64,000 nucleotides of DNA from assembly GCF_963855985.1 (NCBI RefSeq), contig NW_026973573.1, positions 1-64,000 of the forward strand. The letters run 5' to 3'. The notes under the pieces were generated by a model. That model made no database searches. It had not been told where the DNA came from and saw nothing but the letters and a program-made list of their open reading frames with translations. Position 1 is the stretch's first letter. Each line of letters opens with the position of its first letter. A program made the position numbers and the translations under genes. Source of the DNA: Ostrinia nubilalis (taxonomy: Eukaryota; Arthropoda; Insecta; Lepidoptera; Crambidae). Shown one piece after another: positions 46,301 to 56,228 of this stretch.

Positions 46301-47651
46301 CTTCAATATACATAGAGCTTCGTTTTGGAACAATGACGTCACTTTTTAGATAAACTGAATGTTTTGAAATTAAATCTCTGCCTTCTAAATGAATATCCGT
46401 TAAAAAGTGAGTATGCACAAAGTTAACAGATGTTGCGGTTGTAACTAAACTCACGTTTGGTTGGTTGATCATTGGCTGGCCAATTATTAAATCAATATCT
46501 AGCAGGTCATTATTTGTTATCTCGAAGTTACCTTTTAAGACCAAATCGTCTACATTCACTGAGATATTACAAGTGCCAAGTGAAAGTGAACAGGAACCTC
46601 CAAACCCCCTCATAACAACATCGGAGGGTTGGATTTGTAACAGCATTTTTTCTGCGTTCGCACATGTAAGTATATTAAGTTTACTACCCGTATCTATATA
46701 CGCGATTAACGGATATCCATTTACAGTAACTAGTTTCTTGTACAAATCTAAATAAATGTCATAAGATATATGCCAAATATGTCTGACCTTTAGTGACTGC
46801 TGTCGTGATGAACCGGCCGCAAACCAGCATGTGGCCGCTGTGTGTCCCATGCGTTGGCAGGACTCGCAGCGTTGTTGACTCCTGCAGTCCTTGGCTTCAT
46901 GTCCCTGCCGACGACACGCGTAACAAATCTTCGGTAGAATATGTTGAGATGTATTTCCGCTCGATATATTCCGATCTCCTCTTCTCCATGTTGATTTTCT
47001 TGTAGTGTAGGCTGCTTCCACTCGTTTGAAGTTTTCAAGGGATGATAGGTAGCCGAAGTATAGTTGTTCCGGCGTCTTGCATTTGTATGCCTTCGCGTTG
47101 GCACGCAGTTCTGGGGGTAAACCACGGATAATGCACGATATAGCTTGCTCACCGTTGATGTTGCACTTTTTGAGTAAAGAAAGCTTTTCGTGATAATATC
47201 TTGTCATGGTCTCGGAATCGGTTTTGGCTCTAGCCAGCATTTCTTCTAGACGGTCCACAAAATCGGTCGAACGTGGAAACGCAGTTTGTAGGGCATTTTT
47301 CCATCCCGTCCAGTTCAAGTCATAGTTGTCCAAATCGTCGTACCACTCTCTAGCTGATCCTCGCAGTCGCAGTTGCATGATGTATTGACGGTCTTCATTG
47401 CTCCAGCCATATACATCTCCAAGCTGATCAATCTTATGTAGCCATCCAATGACGTGACTATTTTTATCTTCTGGTCGGAATTTGGGAATTAGTTCCGCAT
47501 CGGTGGGTGAAACACGTCGCCGTTTGGGTCCATTTAGAAAAAAAATATCTTCATTTTCTTCACGTACCTCGTTCATTTCTTCATCCGTTGTAGAAGATTC
47601 TCGGTGCAGCCGCTTTCGTAGACCCAAGCCGCCAATATACGGGCCAGACAT
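43302..47651 (-). CDS. Gag-Pol polyprotein of Ty3/Gypsy element E3
   Basis: 1449 aa in one frame. I take the ATG at 47651; an in-frame GTG five codons earlier is not needed. Gag at about 1-300 with two zinc knuckles (CYACRRQGHEAKDC, CESCQRMGHTAATC). Protease IAYIDTGSK near 315. RT at about 600-800 (YRMCVDYRALNARTVKDRY, catalytic YLDDVMIP near 741). RNase H with LHTDASKVGLGG, YHSYELETLAVVESL. Integrase zinc region (HPGFDRC...CLQCAFGKG) near 1090-1125, and catalytic core Asp-Asp-Glu in LHADHLGPF, VITDRGRAF, SNGQVERVNR. C-terminal YTGPYKVCKADHTLDRYTI. Fully open, so it may be active and could supply enzymes in trans. Confidence 0.94.
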   Translation of the reverse strand: MSGPYIGGLGLRKRLHRESSTTDEEMNEVREENEDIFFLNGPKRRRVSPTDAELIPKFRPEDKNSHVIGWLHKIDQLGDVYGWSNEDRQYIMQLRLRGSAREWYDDLDNYDLNWTGWKNALQTAFPRSTDFVDRLEEMLARAKTDSETMTRYYHEKLSLLKKCNINGEQAISCIIRGLPPELRANAKAYKCKTPEQLYFGYLSSLENFKRVEAAYTTRKSTWRRGDRNISSGNTSQHILPKICYACRRQGHEAKDCRSQQRCESCQRMGHTAATCWFAAGSSRQQSLKVRHIWHISYDIYLDLYKKLVTVNGYPLIAYIDTGSKLNILTCANAEKMLLQIQPSDVVMRGFGGSCSLSLGTCNISVNVDDLVLKGNFEITNNDLLDIDLIIGQPMINQPNVSLVTTATSVNFVHTHFLTDIHLEGRDLISKHSVYLKSDVIVPKRSSMYIEVFIDCNDDFEHAFLTRTVWFELGAVSYLIPQAIIRPKQCFLKVINLGSVDIIWSANRLVARAELVVSERSGLLSNVFTVDVSDQNRFQITLSDLNVGELNDDESAALLDLLNRFSHLFAKDTTDLGSTNLIKMRIQTTINQPVYCKPYRLSFKENEIVREKINDLLNAGIIRESVSDYASPVVLVRKKGGDYRMCVDYRALNARTVKDRYPLPHIEDQVSRLAGKTLFTTLDLAQSYHQVPLDEESIGKTAFVTTFGQYEYLKMPFGLANAPAVFSRLIQMALGSVSERVALYLDDVMIPTVSVKEGMELLERVLELLAEANLKLNINKCSFLKSTASYLGYDVSAGSIQPGQAKIDSVKQYKQPRNVHEIRQFIGLTSYFRKFIQNFAQIARPLTELTKKGVEWQWGPNQEIAFQTLKDRLIERPILCIYNKDARTELHTDASKVGLGGILMQQQSHGCLKPVAFFSRVTSKEESVYHSYELETLAVVESLRRFRIYLTGIPVKVVTDCAALRTTLVKKDLIPRIARWWLTIQDFDLEIEYRPGERMKHVDALSRNPTPCSILMINNTDWLMTLQLQDEGIQNILTRLREPNPSSDIISNYVVKEGILYRKTLAGERFVIPKLAKYGLLQKLHDQIGHPGFDRCSESIKAQFWFPKMTRFIRKYINSCLQCAFGKGSYGRSEGELHPIEKAAVPMHTLHADHLGPFVKTRNRHTYVLVVIDSFTKFFFARAAKNCSSLETIKLLKDIFTQFGNPVRVITDRGRAFTSRYFKQFGEEMQFKHVLNAIASPRSNGQVERVNRTLINGLNTMSESECSWDEKLPDVVWGINNTPNATTGVSPFSLMFGHSNTRFPGYPSDTPQNFESQQQYLQTRRDNAKMRIDRNMTIMKSRFDRQHKKCIKYNVGQLVLWKGGVARDASAQVTRKLDGLYTGPYKVCKADHTLDRYTIVSIKGMKGYRRFSAVVRGEVLRPYKTTMSDDDSSGSDREVDRDDLIDLLES

Positions 47652-47658
47652 TTTTCCC

Positions 47659-47672
47659 GATCCCACTTCTGA
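47659..47672 (-). promoter_or_regulatory. E3 primer-binding site (tRNA-Leu type)
   Basis: Minus strand TCAGAAGTGGGATC, two bases after the 5' LTR. It overlaps the region just before the gag start. Confidence 0.65.
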
Positions 47673-47674
47673 AG

Positions 47675-48246
47675 TGTTCCAGATAGTAGGTCAGGGTAGC
47701 CAAATAAATAACTTTGTAGATTGATGACTATTTATTCGGGCAGAGCTTCGCCCTACAATCGTTACAGTACAAGAATAACGCACAAAATAAGCAGAACAGT
47801 GACTTTTATAGGCAAAAATCAGGAGAACTTGAGAGTCAATACAATTTCTTCTAACTTTGAAATTAATAATGTTCAATATACAATTAACGCAACAATTAAC
47901 AAATAACTAACAATTAAGTTTAAATCAATTCTATTATATTAATATTATTGTACTAATTATATTTTATTAATAAAAATTATAGGCGAAAATCGGAAGAACT
48001 ACGAGAGTCAACACAATTACATCCATCTTTCAAATAAATTATTTAAAATATAAAATTAGTGTAATAACTAAAAACCAATCACTAATCAAATTTTAATCAA
48101 AGTTATATTATTATTATTGTGATAATTATATTTATTGGTACGAAAAAATTAGTTTGCTACTATGGCGCTATTGTTTCCGGTTCATAGTCGGCAGGAAGCA
48201 GCATTCCCCGGTTGTGACGTAGCAGTGCCAGAAGTGGACGATAACA
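47675..48246 (-). repeat. E3 5' LTR
   Basis: 572 bp, paired with 41592-42163; promoter expected here on the minus strand. Confidence 0.92.
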
Positions 48247-48666
48247 CGCGTTAACTAAGAAGTTTGATTTTTTCACTGATTAAAGGGACAATAGACCTAG
48301 GTATTTGGTATAAATTTCGTTCGTGAGAAATAAGGTAGTAAGTTTCATTTTATTAAAATATTTTTATTATTTTATATAGCCTTGCCCATCTTGAGCCAGA
48401 TTTTTAAAGTTTGGTTCTCGTGAAGAACAGCTAATTCGAAGAGTGTCTTCTAAGTGAGCGTCTGTTAATCTCGAACGATATTTGTTTTTCAAAAAATTCA
48501 TTTTTGAAAATGATGTTTCGCATAATTATGTATGTCGAGCCAAACATAGTGGCCAAATTGATAGCAAGTTTTTTGCAATTTTGATATTTTTCTGGGACAT
48601 GTTTGACCCAAAATTCTTCAGTTGACACCTTTTTATATACAGTGTGAGTCACGTTAAAGTGTACAT

Positions 48667-51015
48667 CCGTACCGCGCGGGAATAACTTGACATGTCATTT
48701 TTGCGTACTTTTCAGGGGAGCGATTTTAAAGTTTAGAGTTCCCTGGTAAATCGGAATTAATGATAATTAATATTTTTATGATTGAAATAAGCTAATTTGA
48801 TGCATATCTTTCGATTGGTGTAAGAATTTGATTAAATTATCTTCTTAATCTATTAAAAAAAAGACTTGTCAAGTTGTGTACCGACGACTTATCAAGTTAT
48901 TCACCAAAGAAAAACAAATATTTAAGGTGTAAAAATTGGATTTAAGTTAATTATTTTGAATGAATTTTAAGTAAAAAAACAAAACATAAAAATAGAACAT
49001 ATTTTTATCACATTTGCAATGAAATAGTAGCAAATTTATTAGAAAAATCAAATATTATCGCAGATTATGATCGCTTTTGATCAGGTAATTATACGTTTAC
49101 TTAAAATTTAAAAAAAGACAAATAAAAGAACAAAAGCCATGCTTCATAACAAGCACAATTAATTTTAGCTGGATACATTTTTGCGTAAGGTCGACACGCA
49201 CTTTCGCGTCCACCGTCCAGTTCACGTCCAAATAACGGATCACTCTAGAACGAAAGCTATTGCTATGATTCCCTGAATGTATGACACGTAAACCCACATT
49301 AAAAAAATCTTATAGCATGCTACCGTTTTTGCCAAAAATAAATCCCACATGAGCAGGTGCGCGTTTCAAGGTAAGTTTTTAATATATTTAGGTCTAGTTT
49401 GGGATTTACCGCAGTCTATAAGCCTTAACCATGAACCATACAATACGGATAATGATATCGGTGATTGTACTTTATTAAATGACACTTAAAATAAGGTGGA
49501 TGCGAATTTACTACAATGCAATTTCCACTTTGCGTCAGAAGTGATCGCGGTCTGGTCTAACTGGGTCTAAGATATTAAAATATACAAAACAATGCATGTT
49601 TTATATCATGTAAAACGTTATTTACATGACGTATCGAACACAAAGATTTTTTTTCAGTACTTAGGCCTTTTCCTGGACGCTAATACACGCTCTTAATGTA
49701 GCTTACCCTTGTGACAGCCAATTTGCGTCCACATTATCACGACTATTTTCTAAATACAGACGTTGTAAATAATATTAAAAAGCAAACTGTGCCTAGAGAG
49801 GATACCATATTGCAAATTGAGCCATACTATTGAAATTTCGAAAAATGAAATAAACTAAAATATATGTATGTTAATAATTATTAAGTGTGATACCTAAATA
49901 TTTTGAATACTAATTAGTAAGATTTTATTTATATTTTTTTATTTCCATGCTGTTATTAATTATTAGTGATTTTGAATGCATTTTTTCTATATTTTATTAA
50001 TATTACAAAGATAATATTAAAACTTCTAATGGTTTAGAGCAAGTTTAATACTATACTTATAAAGACTAAAGGGAGCATAATGACAACAATTTTTCGTTCA
50101 AAATGATTACGAAAAATTGTATATTATTTTTATTCCTCAAATCTACCAACTCACTAAATGGACGAGATCTGGCGTATCGACCTTACTTACTTTTACCTCA
50201 TCATTATTTCTAAGTAATGTCATTGAAGTCAAATAGACTATAAAAATAAAATTATCCGGAACTTAAAATTGACCTAAAAGTTTATTATTAGATTTTTTAC
50301 TTAAATTCTGTTGTCAAACGAAATATTAGTCTGTTATGAAAAAACATTACCTACCTTACCTACCTACCTATTGACTAAACTTATCCTTCTTCTTTCAACT
50401 TGCTATTTAAACGTTAATTTAGTTTCAAACTATTGAAAATAGTAATAAAAGTAATAATTAACGCTTAAATATATTAAAAAAATATTTTCAGGGGTTGGTA
50501 AGTAAAAAATATTTAAAGATGCTCGAAATCCTGACAATGTTATATTTTAACAACTGCTAATGACACATATAAAAATATGATTATACGAAGGTAATAGCTG
50601 GATAACTCCAAATATACAAACTCTTGACTGCGTGCATAACAAGACAACTGCACATATCATGGATGTGTTTAGTACTCAGAGGGGATCATAACTTGATAAC
50701 TGTTTTTGTCAAATTAAAAACGAAAATCCATAAATGTATAAGTCAAGATATTAATAAATACATGTTCTGACATACATTGATAAATCGAAATATAAATGTT
50801 TGTAAGAATAATATTAATTGGATATATCGTTATGTCAAATATTTATAGCCTAAATTAGAGATATTTACTTATGAACAAGAGCTGTATTTCAAGTATTTTT
50901 GGGTATTTCGAGTTGAGTTTTTTATACCAGTAGGGTATAAGGTAGGGGAAGCGCTTAAGCTAATAAAAAAAAAAAAGTGCATGTCGAGATGTCAAGTTAT
51001 TCCCGCGCGGTACGG
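48667..51015. mobile_element. Unclassified TIR element, 2.35 kb, 4-bp duplication
   Basis: TIR CCGTACCGCGCGGGAATAAC plus ttgacat, perfect at both ends (48667 and 51015), flanked by ACAT (48663-48666, 51016-51019). The motif gtcaagtt/aacttgac recurs near 48866-48895. The interior is AT-rich with no open frame above about 70 codons and no recognised protein, so it is non-autonomous. GC-rich tips on an AT-rich body are unusual. A 4-bp duplication is compatible with several superfamilies. Confidence 0.75.
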
Positions 51016-51163
51016 ACATATGAAATTAGGTGAAACTAGACCTATTTTTATCGGCAAAAAAGAGGTCAAAATTTTTTTTAGATTTTTTTTTAATTTTTTA
51101 ATGATTTTTATTTCTTCCAATTACTTATTGTAAAGAAAACTTAATAACTTTTAAACTAAGAGG

Positions 51164-51409
51164 TGTTGGGAACCCAACAACGCGCGGGAGGAGACGTGCG
51201 GGCGGCGTACGATGACTAACGTCACCTCGGGCCGACAGCGTCATCATCGGCTGCGCTCGGGTCACACACTCGCCTTTTGGACACCACCGTCGACGCACGA
51301 TTACCGCGTATCCTAGATAATTATTGTAAATTAGGCTGGCGAGAATACAGCACCTATTTTTATACAGTCCGCTATTTCATTTCTACTAATATTCGTTAGG
51401 ACCCTAACA
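51164..51409. repeat. Solo LTR (246 bp)
   Basis: TGTTGGGAACCCAACA...AGGACCCTAACA, flanked by GAGG (51160-51163, 51410-51413), inserted in the mariner MITE whose intact copy shows the empty site. GC-rich. BEL/Pao- or Gypsy-like by ends; internal part lost by LTR recombination (inference). Confidence 0.75.
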
Positions 51410-51866
51410 GAGGTATATCCTGATTAAATAAAAACAGTAATAATGCTAAATAACAGACGATACTAAAAAATACATAAAATGCCCAGATAATGCCAACAAA
51501 TAATAAATTTCTCCTAAAAATGCCCCTATAACAGGTGGTTTTTATTACTTTGTATTATTCTCTATCGTATTACCTTCGTAAAACCAAAAATCGCATGTCT
51601 CTATCCCTATCACAACGTTTGCAATGAACCAACATATTGTGCTTATTTGTTACGAACTAAAGGTGCTTCTTAGCCTGCGTATCTAAGTTTTGCAAGAAGG
51701 AGGTTACTTGTTCTTTTATTGACCAAAAACGTTCAATAACTTGACCCTTACTTAGCCAACGAACATTGTTGTGTTGCAGTAAGTCAGAATAACGCTGAAT
51801 CGCATTCAAAAAGAAACTCCTTGAAATGTCGGTGCTGAAGAGCGGAATGAGATCTTATAAAATTTA

Positions 51867-52073
51867 TCCCATCAAAAACAATACTTGTCAAAAAAACCAA
51901 GTCTCGCAACTCAGTTGTTCTACGGTAAAAAGTTGTGAGATCCATGTAATACCAAGTCCAGGCCAGGAAATCTTTAACGTTTTACATAAATATATTGACT
52001 TGGCCATCGCATGAAAACACGTGTAAATTAAATTATTTAGTGGTTTTTTTGACAAGTATTGTTTTTGATGGGA
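51867..52073. mobile_element. Helitron-like palindromic 5' end, related family
   Basis: TCCCATCAAAAACAATACTT plus gtcaaaaaaacca at 51867 and its complement ending at 52073, preceded by A. Same layout and similar start as the arms of the 9526/13245 elements (TCCCACCAAAAAC); the sequence after the second arm (tctcaattcttttt) also resembles theirs. The element probably continues right, but its 3' end is not located. Confidence 0.55.
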
Positions 52074-52330
52074 TCTCAATTCTTTTTAGGGTTCCGTAGC
52101 CAAATGGCAAAAAACGGAACCCTTATAGATTCGTCATGTCTGTCTGTCTGTCCGTCCGTCCGTCCGTCTGTCCGTCCGTATGTCACAGCCATTTTTTTCC
52201 GAAACTATAAGAGCTATACTGTTGAAACTTGGTAAGTAGATGTATTCTGTGAACCGCATTAAGATTTTGATGCAAAAATAAAATAATAATTGAATGATCA
52301 AACGAACTTACCTGAAGTGAAGTTCGATCT
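52074..52330. repeat. 'gggttccgtag' repeat with (tctg/tccg)n
   Basis: Contains the inverted pair gggttccgtagcc / acggaaccct and a (tctg)(tccg) microsatellite at 52138-52180, a common lepidopteran repeat type (memory). No gene. Confidence 0.5.
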
Positions 52331-52333
52331 TAA

Positions 52334-52586
52334 TTATCCTGTTTTCGTCGAAGAGATTTATTTCTTACTATGTAGTAGCCCCGCTACGCGCCAACCATAT
52401 CGCACAAGCTGTTTAGAGTAAAAGAGACAAAAATTGCCCCTCTCTTTCCTACCCTACCTGCCGGAGTGCCATAGTTCCTATCCTCATTCATTTTAGAGTT
52501 GACTATAAAGCAACATAGATCTAGGGTAGATCATGATTCTAAAGGGATGGGTGGGACCCTAAATCTCTTCGACGAAGACAGGATAA
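52334..52586. mobile_element. Small foldback MITE
   Basis: TTATCCTGTTTTCGTCGAAG plus agattta at 52334-52360 with inverse at 52560-52586, two mismatches at most. 253 bp, no coding. 52587-52647 is unique flank. Confidence 0.55.
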
Positions 52587-53281
52587 TGACGATCATTTCG
52601 ATTTTTAGCTGTGAATTCAGATTTATAGGGCTAAGAAATCCTTAATATACATATGGGAGAAAGTAAAATAAAAAGCAAGAGTGTTTGAAAATAACGTTGT
52701 ATTTAAAATTTAAATACATATAAGTATTTAATTATATTATTTATTATAGTTATAAATCATATAAAATGATATTTATATATTTATATTTAATAACATTTTG
52801 TTATTCAACCAAATATTCTATGTATCAAGCCATTATAATATTATAATTATAACAACAGTAAATAGGTATTGCATTACATAATACAATTAGTTTACCTGAC
52901 GAACTCCGTCCGGGCCCGCAGTCGGCCAACAACTGACCGCCTTTTTTGAAGGGACGCGCGCTGGTAGCTTGAGGAGCTTTTCCAGCTTCACCGGGCAGAG
53001 TGGCGAGTACAGAAGGTACTCTAGCCGTTTGGCGATCGTCGGTGCGCGTGCCGACGAGGCCGAGTGTGAAGCCCAGGCTCGTCCGCGTCGGTCGCAGACC
53101 GACGTTCGCGATCGGGCCGTATCGAGCGCATAAGGCGCCCGATCAGTGGCGAACCCAACTAGAGGGTTGCCCACCGCGGTGTTGGACCAAAGTCCAGCCT
53201 ACGGCGGGCTCACTCTAGTGGGCCCGATCGAGGGGACTACGGACGCGGCCTGAGGGCGCCACGGTAGGCTCGGACCTCGGC

Positions 53282-56228
53282 TCAGGCCGTGTCCGGGGGA
53301 CGGATAGGGGAGAACCGGCCCGGTACATGTCTGTACCGTCCGAAATGGAAAGCAGGGCCTCGTACTCGCCGGCGAGTACGGTGTAACGAGCTACTGTGTT
53401 GTGGAGTAGTTGGCGTGCTTAAGGCAGTGATGTCTGTGTTCAGAAATTCGGTAATAGGATCGTCCGGGTCGTCTAGGACATGCCTAGGTCGTCGGTATTG
53501 GGCAGCGACATCTTTCTGGGGTGTATACGTGGCGGCGCTAACGATAAGAGGGTTCTTGTGGTTGATCGCTTTATCAAAGTAGCGGCGAGAGGCTTCTTTC
53601 ATAAAGTGATCAATCGATGGGATCTCGAAATCTCTATGGAGATTCGTATTACGCACGAACCACGGGGCATCCGCGGCTCGGCGTAAGAATTTGTTTTGGA
53701 GGGTCTGGAATTTCTTAAGGTCTGTGCAGGAAGTGTGAGCAAACACCGGACTGGCGTAAGTCAACACTGGACGGATGCAGGTTTTGTAAATTGTCAACTT
53801 ATTTCTAAGTGACAATTTACTTTTCCTTCCAACTAGGTGGTAGAGTCGGTGGATGTAGTGGTTCGCACGGCTCAAGACGCGTCTGAGGTGCGGAGCGAAC
53901 GATAACCTCTGGTCGAGGGTGACACCTAAGTACTTGGCCTCACTTTTCCAAGGAATAGTTTGGTCAAATAAGGTGAGATGGGTGGGGACATTAGGACGAG
54001 TGCGAACCGGAGGACGTTTCGCAGACAAAGCCCTAGAAAAGTACACTGCTGCACTTTTTTCGGGATTTACCTCGATACGCCACTTCCTGAACCATTCGCC
54101 TAATTGTGTGACTGCGCGTTGGAGCGCCAAGATGACGTAATTGCGATTACGTCCGGACTTGTAGAGTGCGGTGTCGTCCGCAAAGAGGGCTAAATCCGTA
54201 TTCGGATATTTGGGGATGTCATTGACGTACAATGAAAAGAGGATGGGCGAGAGCACGGAGCCCTGGGGGACTCCGGCTCTTATGGGGCGGGGGGAGGAGA
54301 GGGAGCCATCTACTCGGTAACGAAAGGTGCGATTCGATAAAAAGTCACGTAAGATGTGCACGAGACTGTCCGGCACACCGAGTTCGTAAAGCTTGTAAAT
54401 CAAGCCATTGTGCCAGACTTTATCGAATGCCTTCGCTACGTCGAAGAATAACACTCCTGTCCCTACGGGTGGCTTAGCAGTGAGGCCGCTAAGTATGTGC
54501 TCCGTTAAGCGGTGCACCTGTTGTACGCAGGAATGTGAGGCGCGGAAGCCAAACTGTTCGTTTATTAAGAGATTATTAGAAAAAACATAATCTCTTAATC
54601 GAGAGACAATTATACGTTCGTATAACTTACCCATGGTCTTTAAGAGACTGATAGGTCTGTAGCTTGTGGGGTCAGCCAGTTTCTTACCGGGCTTCGGGAT
54701 GCCAATGACTTCTGCCTCTTTCCACGCGTCGGGAAAGATGCAGTGAGACATGGCCGCGTTGAAAATAGCAACTAAGAGGTATACTAGGGGGGCGGGCAGG
54801 GCGCGTAAGACTCTATTAGAGATACGGTCCGGGCCGGGGGCTTTGTTGGGACGGAAACCTTTGATTATCGTTCGCACCTCGTCGACGTTGGTCGGGTCTA
54901 GGGTTGTGGTCGGAGGGAGGGCGGCTCTACGTTCGACTTCGCTGTCCACCATGCGGAGGTGGGCAGAGTCTACTGGGAGGGTACTGGGGGAGCACTGTGC
55001 TTCTAGACTGTCGGCTAGACATTCGGCTTTGGCGTCGTCGTCAAACGCAAGCGTTTGATCGGGACGTAAAAGCGGTGGCGTGGACGCTACGGTGTCGGAC
55101 TTAAAGGCTCTCGTCAACTTCCAATAGGCTTGGTGAGATGGCGAGATTTCTTTAAGTAGATCATCCCACTGATTGTTACGGAGTTCCGCGATACGAGCCT
55201 TGACAGCGCGCTGTAAGGAACGTAGGCGGGCTCTGTTTTCCTCGGTTGGATAAGCGTCATAATCGCGAGTGGCTGCGTTCTTTGCCCTCAATAGCTCTCG
55301 CGCGTCGTCAGGCAACCTGAGACGGTGGTTAGCCATCGCAGGCACTTGCCTAGACGAGTCGCCGATGGCGACCGAGATGTGACTAGTGAGGGCATCGATC
55401 GCGTGAATAGTTTCGTGAGGCGAAACTATATCGTCGGGGATTGAGGACAGTTGTGGGCTCTGACAGTTCCCAAGTTTTACCTTGAGTTTGTCCCAGTCCA
55501 CAACTGTCTTCATAGTGGGTGTAGACTCAGGAGAGCCTAGTTGGAGTACGACCGGGCGATGGTCAGAAGTGAGCGCGTGCATGGTTTCTATAGAGTGTAG
55601 GCGGAGGCCTATATTCTTTAGAATTGCCATGTCAAGAATGTCGGGCCGATGCTCGACATTGTAAGGGTAGTGAGTGGGCGTCATAGGGACTAAGATGTCA
55701 AAAATGAGTTCCTCAGAGAGTTCGCTTAGCATCATGCCGTTGGCAGTGGATGTTACGCAACCCCAATGAGTGTGTTTGCTATTAAAGTCGCCGCCAAGAA
55801 TGACTGCACTATTCATAGCAAACAGGGCCTCAAAGTCGCTCCTTAAGGGAGTCTTGTTCGGGGAGAGGTAAACCGAGCCGATGAGAATGGGCTCGTGTCC
55901 AGTCATGGCTAGCCGACAGAGTGAGACTTCTAGGTTAGAGAGAGAAGGGGGATCGACTAAAGCACAGTGCAGAGAACGCTTATAGTAAATAAGCGTGCCG
56001 CCGCCACGTGTGGGCCTATCGTGTCTAATGATATTGTAGTTCGCTATCCTAGGATTGCGAATAGAGGGTGTTAGGAGGGTCTCTTGAACCAGAAAGATGT
56101 CGACCTGGTGGTCGGTAAGGAACTGAGTAACCTCGTCCTTCTGCTGTCTAAGACCGTTAGCGTTGAAAAAAGCTAAGGTGATTGACCAGGGTCCAGGATT
56201 GATTGATCCTAGCGGTGGGATTAGCCAT
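53282..56228 (-). CDS. Jockey endonuclease-reverse transcriptase (ORF2), one shift near start
   Basis: The ATG at 56228-56226 overlaps the ORF1 stop. Its frame closes after about 23 codons. The endonuclease frame (LAFFNANGLRQQKDEVTQFL, QETLLTP) runs from the T6 run at about 56166-56174 to 53282. Endonuclease motifs: VILGGDFNSKHTHWG, LTSDHRPVVLQL. RT motifs: RPNKAPGPDRISNRVLRALP, SYRPISLLKTMGKLYERII, FFDVAKAFDKVWHNGL, AGVPQGSVLSPILFSLYVND, catalytic LALFADDTALY. C-terminus YKTCIRPVLTYASPVF. No RNase H. A single extra or missing T would join both parts; whether real or a sequencing error cannot be told here. Confidence 0.87.

Larger units (their letters stand above)
41592..48246 (-). mobile_element. 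Complete Ty3/Gypsy retrotransposon E3
   Basis: LTRs of 572 bp at 41592-42163 and 47675-48246, TG...CA ends, flanked by CGCG (41588-41591, 48247-48250). The LTRs differ at two positions by my reading (offsets 300 and 430). One intact gag-pol. No envelope frame between pol and the 3' LTR. Single-ORF organisation, start codon about 24 bp from the LTR and the primer site suggest the Mag-like branch (inference). Probably very recent. Confidence 0.93.
48640..51629. mobile_element. Mariner-type MITE copy with two nested insertions
   Basis: Begins CAGTGTGAGTCACG after TA (48638-48639) and follows the left arm of 39896-41002 to about 51629, where it is truncated (cacaacgtttgcaatga). Pieces: 48640-48666, 51020-51163, 51410-51629. 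Cut by an unclassified TIR element and by a solo LTR. Confidence 0.75.
48300..51860 (-). pseudogene. hAT transposase remnant split by nested insertions
   Basis: Two pieces on the minus strand. 51630-51830: NVRWLSKG-like and ERFWSIKEQVTSFLQNL-like sequence with stops. 48360-48637: VPEKYQNCKKLAINLATMFG, NKYRSRLTDAHLEDTLRIS, REPNFKNLAQDG, matching the C-terminal dimerisation region of ZBED/GTF2IRD2-type hAT transposases. Everything between 48640 and 51629 is later insertion. BED finger and the first catalytic parts are not seen. Confidence 0.7.

Noticed and set aside
41592..48246. Errantivirus-like element with envelope
   Set aside because: Only 1.1 kb between pol and the 3' LTR, filled by a minisatellite; no envelope-like frame.
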